A stretch of 64,000 nt of DNA from Gordonia pseudamarae (GTDB lineage: Bacteria; Actinomycetota; Actinomycetes; Mycobacteriales; Mycobacteriaceae), in contig NZ_CP045809.1 of NCBI RefSeq assembly GCF_025273675.1, positions 2,046,001 to 2,110,000 of the forward strand. Reading direction: 5' to 3'. Below, one piece after another: positions 33,590 through 42,308 of this stretch. The position numbers were made by a program, and so were the translations under genes. How positions within the stretch are numbered: the stretch's first letter is position 1; each line of letters opens with the position of its first letter. The notes under the pieces were generated by a model. It saw nothing but the letters and a program-made list of their open reading frames with translations. It did not search any database and was not told where the DNA came from.

Positions 33590-34543
33590 ATGTCTCAGAC
33601 CACCCGAACTTTGGCCGACTACCGCGATGAGCGGTATCCACGCGACATGGTGGGGTACGGCCGGACTCCACCGGATCCGCGGTGGCCGGGAGGGGCGAAG
33701 GTCGCGGTGCAGTTCGTCCTCAACTATGAGGAGGGCGCGGAGAACAATGTGCTGGAGAACGACCGGGGCAGTGAGACTTTCCTGTCGGAGATGATCGGTG
33801 CGCAGGCGTTCCCGAACAGACATATGAGCATGGAGTCGCTGTACGAGTACGGTTCGCGGGCCGGAGTGTGGCGGATTCTGCGGACGTTCGAGCGTCGGGG
33901 ACTGCCGTTGACGGTGTTCGCGGTGGCGCAGGCGATGGCGCGCAACCCTGAGGTCGCGGCGGCGTTCGTGGAGCAGGGGCACGAGATCGCGTGTCACGGG
34001 TATCGCTGGCTGAGCTATCAGTTGGTCGATCAGGAGATCGAGCGCGAGCACATGGTGGCGGCGCTGGAGTTGTTGACGGAGATCACGGGGGAGCGGCCGC
34101 GCGGCTGGTACACGGGGCGCGATTCTCCGCATACGCGGCGGCTGGTCGTCGAGCAGGGCGGGTTCGCCTATGACTCGGACAGCTATGCCGACGATCTGCC
34201 GTACTGGGTGAAGGTGCCCGCGCACGGTTCGGTGGTCGATCACCTGGTTGTTCCGTACACCCTGGACACCAACGACATGCGGTTCGCCTCGCCGGGCGGG
34301 TTTCCGTCGGGTGAGCAGTTCTTCACGCATCTGCGTGACGCGTTCGACGTGTTGTACGCGGAGGGGCAGGAGGGCATTCCGAAGATGCTGTCGGTCGGGC
34401 TGCACTGCCGGCTGGTGGGACGACCGGCGCGGTTGGCCGCTCTGGAACGGTTCCTCGATCATGTGCAATCCCATGACGACGTGTGGATCACGCGGCGTAT
34501 CGACATCGCCGATCATTGGCGCCGGGTACATCCGGCGCGGTAG
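33590..34543 (+). CDS. PuuE-like polysaccharide deacetylase / putative allantoinase
   Basis: 317 residues. A NodB-fold (CE4-like) protein of the PuuE group: VQFVLNYEEGAENN, ETFLSEMIG, MESLYEYGSRAGVWRILRTFERRGLPLTVFAVA, GHEIACHGYRWLSY, GWYTGRDSPHTRRLV, YDSDSYADDLPYW and LSVGLHCRLVGRP. PuuE of Pseudomonas is a cofactor-independent allantoinase in purine breakdown. No other purine or allantoin gene is nearby, so the substrate is inference. Not at this place in M. tuberculosis. Complete, with no signal peptide, which also argues for a cytosolic small-molecule enzyme over a cell-wall deacetylase. Confidence 0.85.
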   Translation: MSQTTRTLADYRDERYPRDMVGYGRTPPDPRWPGGAKVAVQFVLNYEEGAENNVLENDRGSETFLSEMIGAQAFPNRHMSMESLYEYGSRAGVWRILRTFERRGLPLTVFAVAQAMARNPEVAAAFVEQGHEIACHGYRWLSYQLVDQEIEREHMVAALELLTEITGERPRGWYTGRDSPHTRRLVVEQGGFAYDSDSYADDLPYWVKVPAHGSVVDHLVVPYTLDTNDMRFASPGGFPSGEQFFTHLRDAFDVLYAEGQEGIPKMLSVGLHCRLVGRPARLAALERFLDHVQSHDDVWITRRIDIADHWRRVHPAR

Positions 34544-34560
34544 TGCGCCGCGCCGGTGTT

Positions 34561-34625
34561 CGCGGCTGATTCGTCTCGTGGCTGATTTCTCTCGTGGCTG
34601 ATTTCTCTCGTGGGCGGTTACGTCT
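34561..34625 (+). repeat. 16-base tandem repeats before dxr
   Basis: Units: CGCGGCTGATTCGTCT (34561-34576), CGTGGCTGATTTCTCT (34577-34592), the same again (34593-34608) and a decayed 17-base unit (34609-34625). They end 23 bases before the dxr start and 12 before its -10-like CACAAT, so copy number could alter dxr expression. Confidence 0.85.
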
Positions 34626-34636
34626 CGCGGGTGGTC

Positions 34637-34648
34637 CACAATGGTCGG
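34637..34648 (+). promoter_or_regulatory. Possible leaderless promoter of dxr
   Basis: CACAAT (34637-34642) followed by six bases and GTG 34649. Confidence 0.4.
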
Positions 34649-35824
34649 GTGACCACACGTGTTCTCATTCTCGGTTCGACGGGCTCGATCGGTGTTCAGG
34701 CGCTGGAGGTGATCGCCGCCAACAGGGACCGGTTCGAGGTGGTCGGTCTCGGTGCCGGTGGCGGCAATCCCGGTCTGCTGGGCAGGCAGGTGGCGGATCT
34801 GGGGTTGTCGCCGTCGCGGGTGGCGGTGGCCGACGAGTCCGCGGGCGCCGAACTCGTCGCCGCGATCGGTGCGGGTGTGCATGTCGGGCCGGAGGCCATG
34901 GTCGAGCTCATCGAGTCGGCCGGTGCGGATGTGGTGTTGAACGGAATCGTCGGGTCGATCGGGCTGGCGCCTAGTCTGGCCGCGCTGCGCTCGGGTGCGC
35001 GGTTGGCACTGGCGAACAAGGAATCGTTGGTGGCCGGCGGCGCACTGGTGCTGGAGGCGGCCGCGCCGGGGCAGATCGTGCCTGTCGATTCGGAGCATTC
35101 GGCGATCGCGCAATGTCTGCGCGGGGGCAGCGCGGACGAGGTGGACAGGCTGGTGTTGACGGCCTCGGGTGGCCCGTTCCGGGGCTGGTCGCGGGACGCG
35201 TTGCGGGATGTGACGCCAGAGCAGGCCGGCAGGCATCCGACGTGGTCGATGGGGCCGATGATCACGCTGAATTCGGCGACGCTGGTGAACAAGGCGCTGG
35301 AGGTGATCGAGGCTCATCTGTTGTTCGGTGTCGACTACGACCGGATCGATGTGACGGTGCATCCGCAGTCGATCGTGCATTCGATGGTGACCTTCGTCGA
35401 CGGCGCCACGATTGCGAAGGCCTCGCCGCCGTCGATGAAGCTGCCGATCGCGTTGGCGCTGGGCTGGCCCGAACGGGTTCCGGGGGCGTCGGCGGCGTGC
35501 GACTTCTCGACCGCATCCCAGTGGACATTCGAACCGGTCGACGACACGGTGTTTCCGGCGATCGAGGTGGCCCGGCGCGCGGGGAAGGCCGGTGGCAGTC
35601 TGACCGCGGTGTTCAACGCAGCCAACGAGGTGGCCGCGCAGGGGTTCTTCGACGGTGTGCTGCGGTTCCCGCAGATCGTCGAGACGGTCGCCGAGGTGAT
35701 CGACGACGCAGATCAATGGCGTGGGACTCCCGGTAGTGTGGATGAGGTATTCGCCGCGGATCGGTGGGCCCGTGAGCGTGCCGCACAGCTGGTCACGGCA
35801 CTTCCGGCGCGGCGGTCACGCTGA
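34649..35824 (+). CDS. dxr: 1-deoxy-D-xylulose 5-phosphate reductoisomerase
   Basis: 391 residues from GTG 34649 ([22 protein letters not shown]), where the NADPH-binding domain begins; upstream frame is repeat DNA. Dxr makes 2-C-methyl-D-erythritol 4-phosphate, the committed step of the MEP isoprenoid route and the target of fosmidomycin. Seen: [25 protein letters not shown] (metal and substrate site), [41 protein letters not shown] and the C-terminal FNAANEVAA. Complete. IspG of the same pathway follows two genes on. Confidence 0.97.
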   Translation: MTTRVLILGSTGSIGVQALEVIAANRDRFEVVGLGAGGGNPGLLGRQVADLGLSPSRVAVADESAGAELVAAIGAGVHVGPEAMVELIESAGADVVLNGIVGSIGLAPSLAALRSGARLALANKESLVAGGALVLEAAAPGQIVPVDSEHSAIAQCLRGGSADEVDRLVLTASGGPFRGWSRDALRDVTPEQAGRHPTWSMGPMITLNSATLVNKALEVIEAHLLFGVDYDRIDVTVHPQSIVHSMVTFVDGATIAKASPPSMKLPIALALGWPERVPGASAACDFSTASQWTFEPVDDTVFPAIEVARRAGKAGGSLTAVFNAANEVAAQGFFDGVLRFPQIVETVAEVIDDADQWRGTPGSVDEVFAADRWARERAAQLVTALPARRSR

Positions 35825-35912
35825 TCCCGGGAATGTCGGCGCCGGGAGCCGGGCGAGCGGGCCGCAATGTGTCAGTGCGCCTCACGGAGGCGTGACGGAT
35901 GGAGTTTGATTC

Positions 35913-37142
35913 GTGATGTTCGCGCTCGGCGTGGTGCTCTTCGCCCTTGCCCTGGTGCTGTCGGTGGCGTGGCACGAATGTGGTCACATGTGGGCCGCAC
36001 AGGCCACCGGTATGAAGGTGCGGCGGTATTTCGTCGGTTTCGGGCCGACAGTGTGGTCCGTGCGCCGAGGGGAGACCGAGTACGGCGTGAAGGCGCTGCC
36101 GTTCGGCGGGTTCTGCGATATCGCGGGGATGACCCCGTACGACGAACTCGCAGAGGACGAACGCGATCGTGCGATGTTCCGGCAGAAGCCGTGGAAGCGG
36201 TTCGTGGTGCTGCTCGCCGGTCCGGCACAGAATTTCGTACTCGGTTTTGTGCTCATCTATTTCGTGGCGATCTTCGCGGGGCTGCCGAATCTGCGGGACG
36301 ACGCCGATCACGCTCCGGTGTATGTGGAGAAGGTGGGCTGTGTGGCGTCGGCAACCGATGCCGCGGGCGAGTTGCTGCCGTGTACCGGGGTGGCCCCGGC
36401 CGAGGTGGCGGGCCTGCGACCGGGTGACCGGATCGTGGCGATCAACGGCTCGCCGGTTGACAACAACAGTGATCTGATCTCGACGACGCAGCGCACCCTG
36501 GGCACCGCGTCGGTGCAGGTAGTGCGTGGTGGGCAGACGGTGGACCTGCAGATCCCGGTGACGCAGGTGGAACGCAAGATGCGGAACTCGGACGGCACCT
36601 TCAAGAGCGTCACCGTCGGTGCGATCGGTGTGACCTTGACACGTCCGGACCCGATCGGTCCGCTGGAGTACAACGCGTTGTCGGCGATACCTGGGACGTT
36701 CGAGTTCACCGGGCATCTGGTGACCGCGACCTGGGATGCGTTGTTGTCGTTGCCGTCGAAGATCGACGACCTGTGGACGGCGGTGACGGGCGGTCCGCGT
36801 GGCGAGGACACCCCGGTCAGTGTGTACGGCGCGTCGGCGATGGGTGGGGAGGCCGCCGAGCGTGGCGCCTGGAGCGTGTTCTTCATGCTCCTGATCACGA
36901 TCAACTTCTTCCTGGGCTTCTTCAATTTGGTGCCGCTACTACCATTGGATGGTGGACACATGGCCATCGTCGGGTACGAGAAGTGCCGGGATACGGTGCG
37001 CCGGTGGATGGGCCGGGCCGGTGGCGGCCCGGTCGACTACATGAAGTTGATGCCGTTGACCTACGCGGTGGTGATCGTGATGGGAGCGTTCATGGTGCTG
37101 ACGGTGACCGCCGACATCATCAACCCCATCAGGTTGTGGTGA
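35913..37142 (+). CDS. rip1: Site-2 intramembrane metalloprotease (Rip1/RseP)
   Basis: 409 residues, GTG start with GGAG eight bases upstream (an ATG follows as the next codon). The zinc site HECGH is at residues 21-25 in the first membrane helix and the second motif LPLDGGH near 345 lies in a later one. A PDZ domain (about 125-215, LRPGDRIVAINGSPV) sits between. Rip1 of mycobacteria cleaves anti-sigma factors and governs lipid and envelope stress responses. The dxr-rip1-ispG order is the same as in M. tuberculosis. Complete. Confidence 0.95.
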   Translation: MMFALGVVLFALALVLSVAWHECGHMWAAQATGMKVRRYFVGFGPTVWSVRRGETEYGVKALPFGGFCDIAGMTPYDELAEDERDRAMFRQKPWKRFVVLLAGPAQNFVLGFVLIYFVAIFAGLPNLRDDADHAPVYVEKVGCVASATDAAGELLPCTGVAPAEVAGLRPGDRIVAINGSPVDNNSDLISTTQRTLGTASVQVVRGGQTVDLQIPVTQVERKMRNSDGTFKSVTVGAIGVTLTRPDPIGPLEYNALSAIPGTFEFTGHLVTATWDALLSLPSKIDDLWTAVTGGPRGEDTPVSVYGASAMGGEAAERGAWSVFFMLLITINFFLGFFNLVPLLPLDGGHMAIVGYEKCRDTVRRWMGRAGGGPVDYMKLMPLTYAVVIVMGAFMVLTVTADIINPIRLW

Positions 37143-37217
37143 CCAGCCCTCTCCACACTCGCACCACCCGCGACCATATCCACGCTCCCAGCCCAGCCCG
37201 AGCAAGAAGGTAGATAC

Positions 37218-38429
37218 ATGAACTCCCCAGTCGCACAAGGAGCCCCGGCAGCGTCGGGCAGTGGCCCCATGGCCATCGGGCTCGGTATGCCGCCGGCGCC
37301 GCCGCCTGTGCTGGCGCCCCGCCGCAAGACCCGCCAGATCATGGTGGGGTCGGTCGGTGTCGGCAGCGACCACCCGATTTCGGTTCAGTCGATGTGCACT
37401 ACCAAGACGCACGATGTGAACTCGACGCTGCAGCAGATCGCGCAGCTGACGGCGTCTGGCTGCGACATGGTCCGGGTGGCCTGCCCGCGCCAGGAGGACG
37501 CCGAGGCGCTGCCGGAGATCGCCCGCAAGGCCAACATCCCGGTCATCGCGGACATACACTTCCAGCCGAAATACATCTTCGCCGCCATCGACGCCGGCTG
37601 TGCGGCGGTGCGCGTGAATCCCGGCAACATCAAGGAATTCGACGGCCGCGTCAAGGAGGTCGCCAAAGCCGCGGGTGCCGCCGGGATTCCCATCCGTATC
37701 GGTGTGAACGCCGGTTCGCTCGACAAGCGGCTGATGGAGAAGTACGGCAAGGCCACCCCGGAGGCGCTGGTCGAGTCGGCGTTGTGGGAAGCGAGCCTGT
37801 TCGAGGAGCACGGCTTCGGCGACATCAAGATCTCGGTCAAGCACAACGACCCGGTCATCATGGTGGAGGCCTACCGGCAGCTCGCCGCCCAGTGCGACTA
37901 CCCGCTGCACCTGGGTGTGACCGAGGCCGGGCCCGCCTTTCAGGGCACCATCAAATCGGCGGTGGCGTTCGGTTCGCTGCTGTCCGAAGGCATCGGCGAC
38001 ACCATCAGGGTGTCGTTGTCGGCGCCGCCCGCCGAGGAGATCAAGGTGGGCGATGCGATCCTGCAGTCGCTGAACCTGCGCCCGCGCAAGCTGGAGATCG
38101 TGTCCTGCCCGTCGTGCGGCCGGGCACAGGTGGATGTGTACAGGCTGGCCAACGAGGTGACCGCCGGGCTCGAAGGCATGGAGGTTCCGTTGCGGGTCGC
38201 GGTGATGGGGTGCGTGGTCAACGGACCCGGTGAGGCCAGGGAGGCAGACCTCGGTGTGGCCTCTGGAAACGGCAAAGGACAGATCTTCGTCAAGGGCGAG
38301 GTCATCAAGACGGTGCCCGAATCGCAGATTGTGGAGACCTTGATCGACGAAGCGCTGCGAATCGCGGAGGAATCCGGGCAAACTGAACAGGACAGGGAAT
38401 CCGGTCCTCCGGTGGTCACGGTCATGTGA
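37218..38429 (+). CDS. ispG: 4-hydroxy-3-methylbut-2-en-1-yl diphosphate synthase (flavodoxin)
   Basis: 403 residues. IspG, a [4Fe-4S] enzyme of the MEP pathway, turns methylerythritol cyclodiphosphate into HMBPP. TIM-barrel domain ([72 protein letters not shown]) and the cluster domain with SCPSCGRAQ and [16 protein letters not shown] (three cysteines and a glutamate). An extra N-terminal 30 residues rich in Ala/Pro/Gly precede the barrel. AAGAAGG lies shortly before the ATG. Confidence 0.97.
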   Translation: MNSPVAQGAPAASGSGPMAIGLGMPPAPPPVLAPRRKTRQIMVGSVGVGSDHPISVQSMCTTKTHDVNSTLQQIAQLTASGCDMVRVACPRQEDAEALPEIARKANIPVIADIHFQPKYIFAAIDAGCAAVRVNPGNIKEFDGRVKEVAKAAGAAGIPIRIGVNAGSLDKRLMEKYGKATPEALVESALWEASLFEEHGFGDIKISVKHNDPVIMVEAYRQLAAQCDYPLHLGVTEAGPAFQGTIKSAVAFGSLLSEGIGDTIRVSLSAPPAEEIKVGDAILQSLNLRPRKLEIVSCPSCGRAQVDVYRLANEVTAGLEGMEVPLRVAVMGCVVNGPGEAREADLGVASGNGKGQIFVKGEVIKTVPESQIVETLIDEALRIAEESGQTEQDRESGPPVVTVM

Positions 38430-38469
38430 TACGCCGGGTGTGACGAGGAGCGTGGGCAGAGGAGTTGTC

Positions 38470-39306
38470 GTGCTGAATGTGGTGGGACATCGACCGCTCG
38501 GCCTTCGTGATGCCGCCGCGGTCGCCGACGTACTGGCCTCGGACCCCGTGCCGATGTGTATGGTGGCGGCACGGTGCGAGGTGCACGGACTCAACCCCCG
38601 ACTGCTCGGCGGCGCGTTGTGGACCGCCGACCACCCGTCGACGTCGCTGTGCTTCTCCGGAGCCAACCTCATTCCGCTGCTCGGTTCCCGTTCGGACCTG
38701 ACGTATTTCGCCGATCGCGCGTTGTCGCGCCCGCGGGCGTGTTCGTCGGTCGTCGGCCCGGCGGATCTGGTCGCACCATTGTGGGAGGACCTGGTGACCG
38801 AGTGGGGTCCGGCGCGTGAGGTGCGGCCCGATCAGCCGCTGATGGCGCTCGACGGACCGCCCGCGGCCGCGCCCGATCCCGCGGTGCGCCTGGTCACCGA
38901 GGACGACCTGGACGCCTATCTGCCCGCGGCCATCGACATGTTCATCGGCGAGGTCGGGGTGGACCCCCGTGCCGGTGACGGCGGCGTCTCCTACCGGCGC
39001 CGGCTGTTGTCTCTCATCGCCGCCAACCGGGTATTCGCGCGGTTCGAGGACGGGCAGGTGGTCTTTAAGGCCGAGGTCGGGTCGATGTCGAGCAAGGTCG
39101 GCCAGATTCAGGGAGTGTGGGTCGATCCGGCGCGGCGCGGCGCGGGTCTGGGTTCGGCGGGCACCGCCGCGGTCGCGCAGGCCATCGTCGCGGGCGGGCG
39201 CACCGCGAGCCTGTATGTGAACAATTTCAACGCCCCGGCCCGGGCGGCCTATCTGCGTATCGGGTTCGTGCAGGTGGGCACGTTCGCAACCGTCCTCATC
39301 GACTGA
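38470..39306 (+). CDS. DUF4081/GNAT acetyltransferase-like protein
   Basis: 278 residues from GTG 38470, which has AGAGGAG five bases upstream; a GTG ten codons earlier is less likely. The N-terminal half (1-130, LNVVGHRPLGLRDAAAVADVLASDP..MCMVAARCEVHG) is the DUF4081 domain; the C-terminal half is a GNAT fold with IQGVWVDPARRGAGLGSAGTAAVAQAIV (acetyl-CoA binding) and YVNNFNAPARAAYLRIGF. The same two-domain protein follows ispG in M. tuberculosis (Rv2867c). Substrate unknown. Confidence 0.88.
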   Translation: MLNVVGHRPLGLRDAAAVADVLASDPVPMCMVAARCEVHGLNPRLLGGALWTADHPSTSLCFSGANLIPLLGSRSDLTYFADRALSRPRACSSVVGPADLVAPLWEDLVTEWGPAREVRPDQPLMALDGPPAAAPDPAVRLVTEDDLDAYLPAAIDMFIGEVGVDPRAGDGGVSYRRRLLSLIAANRVFARFEDGQVVFKAEVGSMSSKVGQIQGVWVDPARRGAGLGSAGTAAVAQAIVAGGRTASLYVNNFNAPARAAYLRIGFVQVGTFATVLID

Positions 39307-39314
39307 CTGAGCGG

Positions 39315-40697
39315 CTATTGCGCCCGGCTCACCGACGACATGTGGAAGTCCGGGATGCGTAGTGACGGCATCTGTGCCCGGGTTGCCCAGTCGGACCATT
39401 CGCGGGGCAGCGTGATCTCGCTGACGCCGGCCTGTGTGGCGCGGCGCAGCAGGTCCAGCGGGGATTCGTTGAAGCGGAAGTTGTTGACCGCGCCGGTCAC
39501 CGTTCCGTCCTCGATCAGATACACCCCGTCGCGGGTCAATCCGGTGAGCAGCAGCGTGGTGGGATCGACCTCGCGGATGTACCAGAGGGTGGTCAGCAGC
39601 AGGCCGCGCCCGGTGTTCGCGATCATCTCGTCGAGGCCGGCGTCGCCGCCGGTCATCAGCAGATTCGACGCTCCGGTGGCCCGTGCGGTGCCGAATGCGG
39701 CGGCGTCGGCACGCGAATGGGCGAGCGTGTTGATGACGCCGTCGCGGATCCAGTCGACGCGTCCGATGTCGCATCCGTTGTCGAACACCGACATCATTTC
39801 CGACGACGTGCCGGTGAACACGAACGGTGCGCATTCGAGCCCGGCGGCGGCCGGGTCCGAACTCAATGTCAGGCCCATGTCGGTCAGCTTCTCGCCCACC
39901 CGGGTGCCGCCGCCGGGCGCCGACATCGCGGTGCGGCCCTCCTGGGCGCCGCGCCCGGTCATCACCGCGCTCAGCGACAGCATCAGGTCGGCGACCGCCG
40001 ACGGCGGCAGCAGCGTCTCGTACCGGCCCGCCGGCAGTTCGACGGTGTGTGCCGCCCGGTCCAAGCGGGTCGACAGGTCGGCGAGCATCGGTTCGACGGG
40101 AACATCGTCGAACCAGGGGGTGCTGACACCGGACCACGCGCTCGCATCGCCCCGTTTGGCGTTGATCTGCACCGACCCGGTGGGTTGGGTGTATCGGCGC
40201 CGCACCCCGGTGGACGTCGCCAGCCAGATGGTGTCGACGAGGTGGTGGGCGAAGCCGTAGAGCCTGTCGGAGCCGCCGGATGCGTCGAACCCGTGCCGCA
40301 ACGCGCCCGCGATTCCACCGAACACGTCCGCCCCGGTCCGGGCGGGGCCGTCGTCCCAGTCCACCGGGGTCCCGGTGCCGGTGATCAGCGCGAACGCGTC
40401 GTCGGCCGGACGTGCCGTCGCGGCCGCCGTCTGCGCGGCCCGCACCACCCCGGCGAGGGCGTCGGGGTCGACATCGGTGGTGGTGACGGTGCCGACGTGG
40501 GCGGATCCGGCGCGGCGCACGACGGCCACGACAGTGGTGACCCGCTGTACCGATTCACCGTTGGTGGTCATCGAGTTGCCCGCCCAGCGCAGGGATGCCT
40601 CGGCCCGGTCAGTGACGATGACGATCGTCTCGTCGGCACCCGCGAGCCGCTGTGCGTGCGCCAGGATCGAGTCGATGACCTCGGTGGCCCCGATCAT
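39315..40697 (-). CDS. TldD/PmbA-family protein (TldE-like)
   Basis: 460 residues from ATG 40697. This is the non-catalytic partner type: it shows the PmbA/TldD fold (TDRAEASLRWAGNSMTTNGES ... GRGAQEGRTAMSAPGGG ... TGGDAGLDEMIANTGRGLLLTTLWYIREVDPTTLLLTGLTRDGVYLIEDG) but has no HExxxH. TldD-TldE heterodimers are metalloproteases that trim peptides such as microcin precursors. The start overlaps the tldD stop (TGATG), so the two are made together. Confidence 0.92.
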   Translation of the reverse strand: MIGATEVIDSILAHAQRLAGADETIVIVTDRAEASLRWAGNSMTTNGESVQRVTTVVAVVRRAGSAHVGTVTTTDVDPDALAGVVRAAQTAAATARPADDAFALITGTGTPVDWDDGPARTGADVFGGIAGALRHGFDASGGSDRLYGFAHHLVDTIWLATSTGVRRRYTQPTGSVQINAKRGDASAWSGVSTPWFDDVPVEPMLADLSTRLDRAAHTVELPAGRYETLLPPSAVADLMLSLSAVMTGRGAQEGRTAMSAPGGGTRVGEKLTDMGLTLSSDPAAAGLECAPFVFTGTSSEMMSVFDNGCDIGRVDWIRDGVINTLAHSRADAAAFGTARATGASNLLMTGGDAGLDEMIANTGRGLLLTTLWYIREVDPTTLLLTGLTRDGVYLIEDGTVTGAVNNFRFNESPLDLLRRATQAGVSEITLPREWSDWATRAQMPSLRIPDFHMSSVSRAQ

Positions 40698-42217
40698 CAA
40701 TGGTCTCCTTCCGCGGCAGTGTTGAGCACGTTGATCCCGCGGAACAACGCCGACGGGCAGCCGTGGCTGACGGCCGCGACCTGCCCTGGTTGGGCCTTTC
40801 CGCAGTTGAAGGCCCCACCGAGCCGCCAGGTCGACGGCCCGCCCACCGCCTCCATCGAGTTCCAGAAGTCGGTGGTGGTGGCCTGGTAGGCGACGTCGCG
40901 GAGCTGGCCGTCGAGCCTGCCGCCCCGGATGCGGTAGAAGCGCTGGCCGGTGAACTGAAAGTTGTAGCGCTGCATGTCGATCGACCATGATTTGTCGCCG
41001 ACCACGTAGATGCCGTCATCGACGCCGGAGATGAGGTCGTCGGTGGTGGTGTTGTCGGCGGCGGGGGCCAGGCTGACGTTGGCCATCCGCTGGATGGGCA
41101 CGTGGTGCGGTGAGTCGGCGTACGAGCAGCCGTTGGATCGGGGGAGCCCGAGCTTGCGCGCGAACACCCGGTCGAGCTGATATCCGACGAAGACGCCCTC
41201 GCGCACCAGATCCCACTGCTGCGCGGCCACTCCTTCGTCGTCGAATCCGACGGTTGCCAGCCCGTGTTCGGCGGTGCGGTCGGCGGTGACGGTCATCGCG
41301 GGTGACCCGTACCGCATGGTGCCGAGTTTGTCGGGGGTGGCGAACGAGGTGCCGGCGTACGCGGCCTCGTAGCCGATGGCCCGGTCGTACTCGGTCGCGT
41401 GGCCGATCGATTCGTGGATGGTCAGCCACAGGTTGGTCGGATCGATCACCAGGTCGGTGGGCCCGGCGACCACCCCGGGTGCCTTCACCTTTTCGGCCAG
41501 CAGCTCCGGGATCGTGGCCAGTTCGGTGGTCCAGTCCCACACGGAGTCATCGGCGAGGGTCTCCCAGCCGCGTGCGGACGGCGGCGCGAGCGTCGTCATC
41601 GTCTCGAACGTTCCGGCGGCGGTGTCCACGGCGGTGGCGTCGATGTGCGGCTGCACCCGCACCCGCTGCTGGGTGATCGAACTGCCGAACGTGTCGGCGT
41701 AGAAGGTCTGCTCCTTGACGCACATCACCGCGGCGGTCACGTGGTCGACGCCGTCGGCGGCCAGCAGTCGTCCCGAGTGGTCGGCGAGCAGCGCGACCTT
41801 GTCGGCGGTGGGCACCGCGAAGGGATCGATACCGTAGGCCGAGACCCACGTCGCATCGTCGTACACCGGCTCGTCGGCCTGCTCGATGCGTTCGGTGTTC
41901 AGAACGGCCAGCGTGGTCGCCACCGCGACGGCCCGCCGCGCGGTCGCGGCCGCCACATCGGTGGTCAGTTCGGGATGGGAGGCGAATCCCCAGGTGCCCT
42001 CGACGATCACCCGCACGGCGAGGCCGATCTCACCGGCGGTGGCCGCGGACTCCAGTCCGCCGTCGCGCAGTTGCACGCTCTCGTTGCTGAGCCGGTGCAG
42101 CCGCAGGTCCGCGTAGGAGGCGCCCGCGGCGAGCGCCGCCGAGAGTGCCGCATCGGCCAGTTGGTGTCGCGGCAGGGCGAGAAAGTCGGGGTCGACGTCG
42201 CGTGAGGCGGTCACCAT
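40697..42217 (-). CDS. tldD: TldD-family metalloprotease
   Basis: 506 residues. HESIGHATE (near 266-274) is the HExxxH zinc site of TldD, and NGCSYADSPHHVPIQRMANVSLAP with SHGCPSALFRG (a C-terminal ligand) are as expected. The N-terminal domain (AGASYADLRLHRLSNESVQLRDG) is typical. With the TldE-like partner it forms a proteolytic chamber for unfolded peptides; natural substrates in actinobacteria are unknown. It is divergent to the penicillin-binding protein gene, 91 bases apart. Confidence 0.93.
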   Translation of the reverse strand: MVTASRDVDPDFLALPRHQLADAALSAALAAGASYADLRLHRLSNESVQLRDGGLESAATAGEIGLAVRVIVEGTWGFASHPELTTDVAAATARRAVAVATTLAVLNTERIEQADEPVYDDATWVSAYGIDPFAVPTADKVALLADHSGRLLAADGVDHVTAAVMCVKEQTFYADTFGSSITQQRVRVQPHIDATAVDTAAGTFETMTTLAPPSARGWETLADDSVWDWTTELATIPELLAEKVKAPGVVAGPTDLVIDPTNLWLTIHESIGHATEYDRAIGYEAAYAGTSFATPDKLGTMRYGSPAMTVTADRTAEHGLATVGFDDEGVAAQQWDLVREGVFVGYQLDRVFARKLGLPRSNGCSYADSPHHVPIQRMANVSLAPAADNTTTDDLISGVDDGIYVVGDKSWSIDMQRYNFQFTGQRFYRIRGGRLDGQLRDVAYQATTTDFWNSMEAVGGPSTWRLGGAFNCGKAQPGQVAAVSHGCPSALFRGINVLNTAAEGDH

Positions 42218-42294
42218 GTGGACTCTAGTGCGGCGTGGCCGCGTTTGGGGACGACCGGCCGGGCGTGCCTGCGCGATGACGGCCGGTCGCCCCC

Positions 42295-42300
42295 TACAAT
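42295..42300 (+). promoter_or_regulatory. -10 of the penicillin-binding lipoprotein gene
   Basis: TACAAT, eight bases before the ATG at 42309; the message would have no leader or one of a base or two. Confidence 0.5.
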
Positions 42301-42308
42301 CTCCGGTA

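Noticed and set aside
33509..35716. 735-codon frame antisense to the deacetylase and dxr genes
   Set aside because: Arg/His/Pro-rich shadow of high-GC coding DNA; the plus strand carries two proteins with complete motifs.
36939..38672. 577-codon minus-strand frame over ispG
   Set aside because: Shadow of ispG and the neighbouring GNAT gene, no conserved motif.
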